Shown: piece by piece, positions 8,866 through 15,593 of the stretch
Layout: each line of letters starts with the position of its first letter
Numbering within the stretch: position 1 is the first letter of the stretch
Origin: Oscillospiraceae bacterium
GTDB lineage: Bacteria; Bacillota; Clostridia; Oscillospirales; Oscillospiraceae
NCBI GenBank assembly: GCA_016293865.1
Contig: JAEDDG010000008.1
Coordinates: forward strand, 1-63,726
DNA: 63,726 nt
Reading direction: 5' to 3'
The notes under the pieces: generated by a model
What the model was told of the DNA's origin: nothing
Databases searched by the model: none
Seen by the model: only the letters and a program-made list of their open reading frames with translations
Program-made: the position numbers and the translations under genes

Positions 8866-9368
8866 TTTGTTTGCTTGTTTCCCTGAAGAGAGACAGACAG
8901 AAGCTCCTTCAGACCGGAATGCTCCCGGTAAAACGCCTCCAGCCTGCCGGAGAGTGCGTCCCAGCAGGCCTGGGATTCGGCCTTTGCCTTGCGGACCATT
9001 TCCGCGCAGCGGATCTTTGTTTCGGCTTCCAGAGCGGCGCTGGCTTTTTCAGTCTGTGCCAGTTTCTGCGCCGCTTTCTGCTGGCTTTCCAGCTCAATCT
9101 GTCTGCAGATTTCCTCCTGCCGTGCGCTGAGCAGCCGGATGTTGTCCGTGTATTGCTGACAGGCTGCCTGAGCGGATTCGAATACGCCGTTCAGCTGCAG
9201 GGCAGCCTGCGCAATGGAACCGGCTGTATTGATTTTGATTTCTTTCTGCTGCAGGGCGGCTTCCACTGTATTCAGACGGTCCCGAAGCGACTGAAGTTCC
9301 TGGCTTTGCTCAAGAAGCATTTCCAGTAAATCTGCGCGGGACAGCTTTCTCAGTTCCTTTTCAGTCAT
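8862..9368 (-). CDS. Coiled-coil protein, first gene of pilus operon
   Basis: This 168-residue protein has no signal peptide and no membrane segment and is almost entirely predicted helix, rich in Gln, Ala, Glu and Leu (for example LEQSQELQSLRDRL and ARQEEICRQIELE). The start resembles MTEKELRKLSRADLLEML, an N-terminal helix seen in small proteins of other clostridial pilus loci. I do not recognise a named domain. It heads the operon and is translationally coupled to signal peptidase (4-bp overlap), so a cytoplasmic scaffold for secretion or sortase assembly is a guess. Confidence 0.75.
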   Translation of the reverse strand: MTEKELRKLSRADLLEMLLEQSQELQSLRDRLNTVEAALQQKEIKINTAGSIAQAALQLNGVFESAQAACQQYTDNIRLLSARQEEICRQIELESQQKAAQKLAQTEKASAALEAETKIRCAEMVRKAKAESQACWDALSGRLEAFYREHSGLKELLSVSLQGNKQTK

Positions 9369-9418
9369 GTGCTGACCATCCTTGTCAGTAAGTTTGCGAT
9401 TTTGAGACTGTTATTTCT

Positions 9419-9452
9419 ATTATGGGTGGTTCTGCGTAACCGAAACGTAACC
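9419..9452 (-). promoter_or_regulatory. Pilus operon promoter with 11-bp-phased heptamer repeat
   Basis: On the minus strand GGTTACG occurs twice (9452-9446 and 9441-9435) with an 11-bp period. A CATAAT -10 element follows ten bases downstream (9424-9419), and no good -35 hexamer is present. SARP-family activators bind heptamer repeats of 11-bp period placed about 8 bp before the -10 box. The adjacent response regulator carries a SARP-like output domain, so this is its probable target. Confidence 0.6.
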
Positions 9453-9517
9453 ATAAGCCGCAGTACAGCGAACTTTTTCCGGAAAATCGGATTCCGGCAG
9501 ACATGTTGCTGACAAGG

Positions 9518-9566
9518 AAAAAATACAGTTGCCGGCTACCTGCTGACACGTCTTCAGATAGCCGGC
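9518..9566 (-). terminator. Terminator of the kinase/regulator operon
   Basis: On the minus strand TAGCCGGC-type arms (9566-9559 and 9538-9531) enclose a second small stem CTGA/TCAG. A T6 run (9523-9518) follows after eight bases. It lies downstream of the regulator stop. Confidence 0.5.
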
Positions 9567-9692
9567 ACATTTAAACCATATGCGTCCGCGAAGTGTATGC
9601 TCAATCCGGGGACATCGGCTCCTCAACCGCCTCTGCCGAAGAACATGTCAGAGCGGAGAAAAGCCGCGCGGCGTTTCAGGGCAGCGCTGTGA

Positions 9693-10493
9693 TCAGGAAC
9701 GCCCGGAAAGGAGCATCTGCGTGAGCTGACCGTTGCGTTCCTCAGCCCAGGCATATTCGCTCAGATACTGGCCGCAGTATTTTTGACCGGCCCTTTTGTC
9801 GCCGGAAAGGATGCGGTACAGATCACAGTCCACCTGATCGACACGGATAAATCTGCGGTTTTCCTTCGACGCGATAATATAACCGACGCCGGCATCCTCC
9901 AGCGCGTCTGCCAGGCGCTTGTAGGTCATGCGGAAAAGCGACTGCGTATTGGTGTCGTTGGGCCTGTCTGGCCAGAGGTAGGAAATACCCTCTCCGGTGG
10001 TGATACCACGGGCGCCGGCATCAATCAAAAGCGCAAATAACTCCATGGATTTTGCCCTGGCGAGATGCAGCGGCGTGCCGTCGACGTAAACAGACAGCGA
10101 CGGCATGGTCTGGATTGTCACATGCTGGGAGGGAATGGGCCTGTAAAAGCATTTTCTGAGTTCCTTGTACACATCTGCATCGGAATAGGGCTTGAGAATG
10201 TAGCCGGTGGCATCGATATCCCACGCATCCATGGCATACTGGCTGTAAGCCGTTACAAACACAATGCGGATGTCAGAGTTGATCTTCCTGAGTTCCCGGG
10301 CCAGTTCCAGTCCGTGCAGACCGGGCATTTCCACATCCAGAAACGCGATGTCCACAACGTGTGTTTTTGCCCAGTCAAGAGCGGCGTTTCCGTCCAGGAA
10401 CAGATTCAGGCTGTCAATTTCCAGAAATGCGGCGGCCGTCAGCCGGAAGTTGTCAAGCGCCGGCCGTTCGTCATCGACATAAATTACATGCAT
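9693..10493 (-). CDS. Response regulator with SARP-like (winged-helix) output domain
   Basis: The 266-residue protein begins with a receiver domain: acidic pair VDDERPA, phospho-acceptor Asp53 (FLDVEMPG), Thr in FVTAYS and Lys in YILKPYS. From about residue 130 a winged-helix domain (LSVYVDGTPLHL, SMELFALLID, followed by a Trp-Pro-Asp turn) resembles the OmpR-like DNA-binding part of SARP activators rather than LytTR, the usual partner of LytS-type kinases. A short C-terminal helical tail follows. It overlaps the kinase gene by 10 bp, so the pair is co-transcribed. The pilus operon starts about 330 bp downstream on the same strand, making it the probable target. Confidence 0.87.
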   Translation of the reverse strand: MHVIYVDDERPALDNFRLTAAAFLEIDSLNLFLDGNAALDWAKTHVVDIAFLDVEMPGLHGLELARELRKINSDIRIVFVTAYSQYAMDAWDIDATGYILKPYSDADVYKELRKCFYRPIPSQHVTIQTMPSLSVYVDGTPLHLARAKSMELFALLIDAGARGITTGEGISYLWPDRPNDTNTQSLFRMTYKRLADALEDAGVGYIIASKENRRFIRVDQVDCDLYRILSGDKRAGQKYCGQYLSEYAWAEERNGQLTQMLLSGRS

Positions 10494-12265
10494 TTTTCTG
10501 CCTCCTCACAGGGAATGGCGATGGTGACTGTTGTGCCGCAGCCCGGCGCGCTTTTGATGTCCAGATGGCCGTGCATGATCTGCTGCAGGCGGAAGCGGAC
10601 ATTGTTCAGACCGACAGACCGGGTGCTGTCCAGGGCGGCGGGATCGAAGCCCACGCCGTCATCCTCAATGATGATCAGAATATTGCCGCCGTCCAAACGT
10701 GTGCGCAGCGTGATGGTGCCGCCGGATGGCTTGGGCGTTAATCCGTGCTTGATGGAGTTTTCAACAATCGGCTGAAGAATCATCGGAGGGAGCATAAAAT
10801 CATCGACGGCAATGTCCGTTGCGAACTGGATTTTATCGCCGAAGCGGACCTGTTCCAATGCAATGTAATCTTCAACAATCCTCAGTACAACGTCGAAGGC
10901 GGCAGGCTGATCATCCTGCAGGACGTCAATATTGGTCCGCAGGTACCGGGCGAAGCGGACGATTGTCTGGTCTGCTTTTTCAGGGTCATATTTGCACATG
11001 CCGCTGATGGCGTTCAGTATATTGAAAATAAAATGTGTTTTAATCTGGTGCTGTGCCAATGAGATCCGGCTGCTTTTCAGGTCGTCTGCCAGGGTGTCTG
11101 CCAGCGCGGTTTTGCGGTAGTTTACAGCAATCTGCTTGATACCGCGGATCAGATGCCAGGCGAAAAGAAGCGCAAATGTACATTTGAAAACGATGCCGTT
11201 CGGCCACCAGGCGAAGAGAATGCTGATGCAATCCAGTATTGCGGCCGTCAGGAGCAGCGCGCCGGAAAGAAGCATGACAGAATGCGGCTTGTGGACGAAA
11301 TCATAAATGCAGCAGACCAGCAGCACAGGGCAGACAACAAGCTGCGCCCAGACCCAATAAGGCAGCGTGTCATAGATCAGGACCCGCCCGGTCAGGCACA
11401 GAATCACCAGGGCAAGCAGAAAGACCATTTCCGCACAGACTGCGATTTGTGCGGGCTTCCTGACGCGCGTGGTCAAGCGGCTGACCAGAAACAGTCCGAG
11501 TTCCAGCATGGACAGCATGGTGCAGAGCAAAAGGGCATATGTATTGAAAACGTTCAGCTTGCTCCAGAAAGAGACGTCAGGCGCATCAAGCGCAATACAG
11601 CCGCCGGCAAAAAAGCACAGCAGCCCCAGGGACCACAGCTGTCTGCTGTCCTGAATCCGCAGGATGGAAAAGGCCAGCGCAACGCCGATAATTCCGACAG
11701 ACAGCGTCATAATCAGCAGCCCGGCAATCCTGTACGGCTGATTCACTGAAGTCTGCGCATGCTCCACAATCTTTTCAGATCCGACGCAAAGGGAGCGCAG
11801 AAGCTCAGCATATGCATCTGCATTGCCGAGACGGTGCGGGTTGTACAGGCGGAACTCAACGGTATCTTCCGGGCCGACAGCGGGAAAGGCGATGCATTCC
11901 CAGGTTCTGGCGCACATGGAGGGGGTGGCCTCTGTCTCCAGAGCGGCGGAGCACGACAGCAGATCACCGTTGGTATAAATGCTGTAAAGAATGTGGTCGA
12001 GATAAAAATTGATGGGGATGTCTTCCGGCAGCTCCATGCTGAAACGGCCCCGGAGAACCAGATCCCCGTCCAGTGCGGACGGCACGGAGTTTCCTTCCAG
12101 CGGCGCCCAGTCGCTGCCGTTCAGGCTGTATTCACCCTGAAAAGTGAGCGGGAGGGGCAAAGCCATATGCGACTGATTGTTCTGGAAGCAGACAAGGGCA
12201 AGCAGGATAACAGCCAGAACAAGCAGAACAATATGTCCGCCGGTTTTCAAGCGGTTTTTCGGCAT
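10484..12265 (-). CDS. LytS/YehU-type sensor histidine kinase
   Basis: The protein has 593 residues: one N-terminal helix, an extracytoplasmic beta-rich domain of about 160 residues (starting NNQSHMALPLPL), a block of about seven membrane helices (about 185-380), then a His_kinase domain. The phospho-acceptor lies in QIKTHFIFNILNAI near residue 410. The ATPase part shows IVENSIKHGL (N box) and EDDGVGFDP (G1). The 7TM plus extracellular domain plan resembles 7TMR-DISM sensors, which often bind carbohydrate ligands; the ligand here is unknown. The start was set at the ATG 12263-12265 because GGGGAGGG lies just upstream; a longer frame to 12316 has no such site. Confidence 0.87.
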   Translation of the reverse strand: MPKNRLKTGGHIVLLVLAVILLALVCFQNNQSHMALPLPLTFQGEYSLNGSDWAPLEGNSVPSALDGDLVLRGRFSMELPEDIPINFYLDHILYSIYTNGDLLSCSAALETEATPSMCARTWECIAFPAVGPEDTVEFRLYNPHRLGNADAYAELLRSLCVGSEKIVEHAQTSVNQPYRIAGLLIMTLSVGIIGVALAFSILRIQDSRQLWSLGLLCFFAGGCIALDAPDVSFWSKLNVFNTYALLLCTMLSMLELGLFLVSRLTTRVRKPAQIAVCAEMVFLLALVILCLTGRVLIYDTLPYWVWAQLVVCPVLLVCCIYDFVHKPHSVMLLSGALLLTAAILDCISILFAWWPNGIVFKCTFALLFAWHLIRGIKQIAVNYRKTALADTLADDLKSSRISLAQHQIKTHFIFNILNAISGMCKYDPEKADQTIVRFARYLRTNIDVLQDDQPAAFDVVLRIVEDYIALEQVRFGDKIQFATDIAVDDFMLPPMILQPIVENSIKHGLTPKPSGGTITLRTRLDGGNILIIIEDDGVGFDPAALDSTRSVGLNNVRFRLQQIMHGHLDIKSAPGCGTTVTIAIPCEEAEKCM

Positions 12266-12328
12266 GGACGCCCTCCCCTTTCTTGCAGCCGGCCGATCAT
12301 CCGGCCGGAGTATCATCCTTTATCTTAT

Positions 12329-12357
12329 AGTATATCACATATTGCTCCAAAAAATAA
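12329..12357 (-). promoter_or_regulatory. Probable promoter of kinase/regulator operon
   Basis: On the minus strand TTATTT (12357-12352), 17 bp, then TATACT (12334-12329). The -10 box is good and the -35 box is weak. Confidence 0.4.
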
Positions 12358-12606
12358 CCATATACATTAAAATATGACAAATGTGACGGGACAGACGTCC
12401 GCCGCCGGAACGGCAGGGAACATCCCTGCGCAGCGGCGTTTTCCGCCGCGCGTTTTGCGGCCGGGTCAGGCGTGCGGCGGCCCGCATGGAGCTCGGCCGG
12501 GACATTTTGCACGAGAATATGCCGCAGGAACAGGGACTTTGCGGTTATTCTGCCGGACTGCGGCCCGAAACTCAGCGGCAGATTTTTATATCTGCTTCTT
12601 GATTCT

Positions 12607-12669
12607 GGACATTTTTTCTTGCAAGATGTCCTGTTTGCTTATGGCGCACAGACTGCGTCTTTGCTATAC
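12607..12669 (+). promoter_or_regulatory. Palindromic site upstream of an extended -10 box
   Basis: GGACAT (12607-12612) and ATGTCC (12626-12631) flank an inner perfect palindrome TCTTGCAAGA (12617-12626). About 30 bp downstream lies TTGCTATACT (-10 at 12664-12669). A regulator-binding site for the oxidoreductase promoter is likely; the regulator is unknown. Confidence 0.4.
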
Positions 12670-12729
12670 TTTAGTGAAAGATCGTACCTGCTCCGGGTAT
12701 GACGGCCTACGCGGCGGGTTTATGCCGTG

Positions 12730-12753
12730 CGGCTGCCCAGACAGCCGTTTTAT
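12730..12753 (+). terminator. Terminator-like hairpin in oxidoreductase leader
   Basis: CGGCTG (12730-12735) pairs with CAGCCG (12742-12747) and is followed by TTTATT, about 20 bases before the start codon. It lies after the probable transcription start, so it could act as an attenuator. Confidence 0.4.
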
Positions 12754-12769
12754 TATGAGGTGTAGTATA

Positions 12770-13747
12770 ATGAAACCTGTTTTTCCTCTTGGCGACAAGG
12801 AACTGAAGATTGGTATTCTCGGCATGACCGAGGGCAATGCGCATCCCTTCTCCTGGAGCGCAATGTACAATGACTTCAATCTCGAAGAGATGCACAAATG
12901 GTGCGACGAGCTGTATCCCACCATCCCCAACTATCTGAGCAAGCAGCCCAAGGACACCATCGGCATCCCCGGCGCTCATGTGACCCATGTCTGCTTCACC
13001 GGCTATGAGGATCGCGCCATGGCGGAAAACTGCGCCCGCGCTTCCAACATCCCCAACGTGGTGGACAAGCCCGAAGACATGATCGGCGAAGTCGACGCAG
13101 TGATCTGCGCCACTGACGTGGGCGACGAGCATGTGGAACGCTGCCGTCCCTTTATTGAGGCAGGCCTGCCCATGTTCATCGACAAGCCCCTGGTCAACAC
13201 TGAAGAGGACCTGAAGACATTCGTGAAATGGCGTGACGAAGGCGCACATTTCATCACCTCTTCTTCCATGCGTTACTGCAAGTCCATCGAGCCCTACTAC
13301 AAGAATCATTATGAGCTGGGCAAGCTGAGATATATGTGCAGCCCCATGGCCAAGAAATGGGAGACTTACGGCATCCATGCTGTCGAGTACATGTTCCCCA
13401 TGCTGGGCCGCGGCTTTGAGTGGGTCATGAACACCGGCACGTATGAGAGCACGATGGTTCACTGCTATCACAAGAGCGGCTGCTATGTGGATATCCCCAT
13501 GGGCATCGGCATGTGCGGCTACGGCCTGATGGTTCTTGGTGAAAAAGGCTCCACCTGCATCAGCGACGGCGACTCTTACTATGCATTCAAAAAGCAGATG
13601 GATAATTTTGTCCATTATCTGCGCACCGGCGAGGAGCCCGTTCCCTTCGAAGACAGCATCGAGATGATGAAGATCATCATCGCCGGCCTGCGCAGCCGCA
13701 ATGAAGGCGGCCGCAAGGTGATGCTCTCCGAGATCAGCGAGAGATAA
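12770..13747 (+). CDS. Gfo/Idh/MocA-family NAD(P)-dependent oxidoreductase
   Basis: The 325-residue protein has a nucleotide-binding half with GILGMTEGNAHPFSW near the start, DAVICATDVGDEH as the beta-4 region, and FIDKPLV, the family's catalytic-Lys motif EKP-type. A C-terminal alpha/beta half follows (about residues 135-325). Members oxidise or epimerise sugars, inositols and related cyclic alcohols; the substrate here is not evident. ATG 12770 follows GAGGTG. Codon choice differs from neighbours: proline is almost always CCC and Ile almost always ATC, which suggests high expression or different ancestry. It has a separate promoter region and a bidirectional terminator behind it. Confidence 0.85.
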   Translation: MKPVFPLGDKELKIGILGMTEGNAHPFSWSAMYNDFNLEEMHKWCDELYPTIPNYLSKQPKDTIGIPGAHVTHVCFTGYEDRAMAENCARASNIPNVVDKPEDMIGEVDAVICATDVGDEHVERCRPFIEAGLPMFIDKPLVNTEEDLKTFVKWRDEGAHFITSSSMRYCKSIEPYYKNHYELGKLRYMCSPMAKKWETYGIHAVEYMFPMLGRGFEWVMNTGTYESTMVHCYHKSGCYVDIPMGIGMCGYGLMVLGEKGSTCISDGDSYYAFKKQMDNFVHYLRTGEEPVPFEDSIEMMKIIIAGLRSRNEGGRKVMLSEISER

Positions 13748-13763
13748 CTTCCGCTTCAAATCA

Positions 13764-13796
13764 AAAAAGCAGCACGGTTTTTCCGTGCTGCTTTTT
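13764..13796. terminator. Bidirectional intrinsic terminator
   Basis: AAAAA then GCAGCACGG (13769-13777), a T5 loop, CCGTGCTGC (13783-13791) and TTTTT. It serves the oxidoreductase on the plus strand and the dehydrogenase on the minus strand. Confidence 0.9.
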
Positions 13797-13815
13797 GTTT
13801 GCGGCAGAGTGCGGA

Positions 13816-14847
13816 TCAGAAGCATTTTTCCAGCCGGTGCGTCCGGCAGCTGGAAACTTTGCCGCAGTGATAGCACAGCTCGTTTGCACAGGAGCCGTGC
13901 CGGAAAAACGCCGTGATGTTGGAAACGGTTGTTTCTGCGATGTCACGCAGCGCCTCTTCGGTCAGGAACGCCTGGTGGGAAGTGACAATGACGTTGGGCA
14001 TGGAGATCAGCCGCGCCAAAACGTCGTCAGACATGATGTGGCCGGAAAAATCCTCAAAAAAGATGTTGGATTCCTCCTCATAGACGTCCAGGCAGGCGGC
14101 GCCGATTTTTCTGGCCTTGATGCCGGCAAGAAGCGCGTCGGCGTCAATCAGCGCGCCGCGGGAGGTGTTGATGAGCACAGCGCCGGTTTTCATTTTTTCG
14201 ATGGCTCCGGCGTCGATCATGTGATATGTCTCCGCAGTCAGGGGACAGTGCAGGGAGATCACGTCGCTTTCCGCAAGGAGCGTGTCCAGCGGAACATAGC
14301 TGATACCGCTGTCCTTGTCAGGAAATTTATCGTAGGCGGCCAGCCGCATACCGAAGCCCCGGCAGATCTCCATAAACGCGCGGCCGATTCTGCCGGTGCC
14401 CACAATGCCCATAGTTTTGCCGTGCAGATCAAAGCCCATCAGGCCGCTGAGACTGAAATTGAAATCTCTGGTGCGGTTATATGCCTTGTGGGTCCGGCGG
14501 ATGGAGGTCAGCAGCAGCGCCATGGCGTGTTCTGCCACAGAGTACGGGGAATAGCCCGGCACATGCACCACGTGGATTTTTCCGAAAGCGTGGCGGATGT
14601 CCACGTGATTGTAGCCGGCACAGCGCAGGGCGATCAGCTGTACGCCGGCCTGTGCCAGCCGGTCGATCACCTGCGCGTCAAGCGTATCGTTGACAAACGA
14701 ACAGACGGCGCCGCAGCCGGCGGCCAGTCCGGCGGTATCGGCATTGAGCTTGGCCTCATAAAACTTGACGGCAATGCCGTTTTCGGCGCAGAGGTTTTCA
14801 AAAAACAGCCGGTCATACGGCTTGGTGTCAAAAAAAGCAAGTTTCAT
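13816..14847 (-). CDS. D-isomer-specific 2-hydroxyacid dehydrogenase (D-lactate dehydrogenase type)
   Basis: The 343-residue protein has the NAD-binding motif GIVGTGRIGRAF, followed by Asp in AAYDKFPD. The catalytic Arg lies in LINTSRGALID, Glu in DVYEEES and His in VIVTSHQAFLT, matching D-lactate dehydrogenases of the LdhA type. It would reduce pyruvate or another 2-oxoacid with NADH in the cytosol. The last 25 residues are unusual, with five cysteines (CANELCYHCGK, SSCRTH, EKCF), and could bind metal. ATG 14845-14847 was chosen for its site AAAGGATC; a longer frame upstream lacks one. It lies behind the phosphopantetheinyl transferase gene in the same direction. Confidence 0.88.
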   Translation of the reverse strand: MKLAFFDTKPYDRLFFENLCAENGIAVKFYEAKLNADTAGLAAGCGAVCSFVNDTLDAQVIDRLAQAGVQLIALRCAGYNHVDIRHAFGKIHVVHVPGYSPYSVAEHAMALLLTSIRRTHKAYNRTRDFNFSLSGLMGFDLHGKTMGIVGTGRIGRAFMEICRGFGMRLAAYDKFPDKDSGISYVPLDTLLAESDVISLHCPLTAETYHMIDAGAIEKMKTGAVLINTSRGALIDADALLAGIKARKIGAACLDVYEEESNIFFEDFSGHIMSDDVLARLISMPNVIVTSHQAFLTEEALRDIAETTVSNITAFFRHGSCANELCYHCGKVSSCRTHRLEKCF

Positions 14848-14943
14848 ACGGATCCTTTCAATGAACAGCTTGAGATACGGATAGTGTTTGCCGGTTTTTA
14901 AAAAATATTGCATGAGCTGTTCAGAAAAGAAACGTATGGGCGT

Positions 14944-15567
14944 TTATTCAGCGGCAGCGGGAAGAATATCCGCGCCGACCCGGTGCACGGCCATGGCAAA
15001 AGGCCCGCATGCGGCGGCAGAGAGCGGACAGCCGTCCAGCACGCAGCTTTGCAGATGCCAGACGCGGCCGTCTGCGCAGACCGTGTCTCCGAGCACGCCG
15101 ATTTCGCGTGCGGGCAGGGAGATGCCGCGGCCGGAAGCTTTCATCACGCTTTCCTTGCGTGTCCAGAGCTGCAGATAGCGGCCGTCGTCATCTCCGGCCC
15201 AGTGCCGCTCTTCCGGTGTGAAGCAGCGCTGCCGCAGAAGGGGAGAGACGGTTCTGGGCGCTTCAATGTCAACACCCAGCGGCAGACTGTCCACGGCCAG
15301 GACGGCGTATGACCCGCTGTGCGACAGACTGAACTGCGGCCCGCCGGGCAGAAAGGGCTTGCCGCAGGCACTGTATGCCAGCGGACGGTCCGCGCCGACG
15401 TGCAGAATCTGAAGAAGCAGCAGGCCGGCCGCTGCGCAGCGGAGCCGGTCGTCCGGCTTTTTGCAGGCCTCGGCTTTCGCACGCCGCTCCGGCGGCAAAA
15501 GCGCCAGGATCCGGGGCAGCTCCGGCTGCAGAAGCGTTGTGCTGATGCAGTAGATATCCATAGCCAC
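14944..15567 (-). CDS. 4'-phosphopantetheinyl transferase, Sfp type
   Basis: This 207-residue protein contains the paired motifs of the Sfp/AcpT superfamily: FSLSHSG, the Mg-binding LGVDIE, and WTRKESVMKASGRG. It transfers 4'-phosphopantetheine from CoA to a carrier-protein serine. No polyketide or peptide synthetase is in the window, so it may serve the fatty-acid carrier protein or a distant cluster. It lies 26 bp downstream of the NagA-like gene, so co-transcription is likely. MAM versus the second Met as start cannot be resolved. Confidence 0.88.
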   Translation of the reverse strand: MAMDIYCISTTLLQPELPRILALLPPERRAKAEACKKPDDRLRCAAAGLLLLQILHVGADRPLAYSACGKPFLPGGPQFSLSHSGSYAVLAVDSLPLGVDIEAPRTVSPLLRQRCFTPEERHWAGDDDGRYLQLWTRKESVMKASGRGISLPAREIGVLGDTVCADGRVWHLQSCVLDGCPLSAAACGPFAMAVHRVGADILPAAAE

Positions 15568-15593
15568 AGCCTCCTTCTCAAAGCCGGGAGCAA

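Larger units (their letters stand above)
9369..9692. other. Non-coding region between pilus operon and regulator genes
   Basis: These 324 bases hold the pilus promoter with a phased heptamer repeat (9419-9452), an inverted repeat CCGGAA/TTCCGG (9479-9497) and the regulator operon terminator (9518-9566). Short open frames on both strands have no ribosome-binding site and cut across these elements, so I call none. Confidence 0.6.
12266..12769. other. Long intergenic region with two divergent promoters and several inverted repeats
   Basis: It separates the kinase gene (leftward) from the oxidoreductase gene (rightward). It contains the kinase promoter (12329-12357), small hairpins near 12411-12425 (CAGGGA/TCCCTG) and 12432-12450, a CAGAT/ATCTG repeat near 12582, a palindromic site (12607-12631), a TATACT -10 box at 12664 and a terminator-like hairpin (12730-12753). 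The open frame that spans it in phase with the oxidoreductase has no ribosome-binding site and looks non-coding. Confidence 0.55.

Noticed and set aside
9385..9626. Two small minus-strand frames in the pilus promoter region
   Set aside because: No ribosome-binding site, and they overlap the promoter repeat and the terminator.
12374..12769. N-terminal extension of the oxidoreductase
   Set aside because: It crosses the promoter and hairpins, and the family's start is at 12770.
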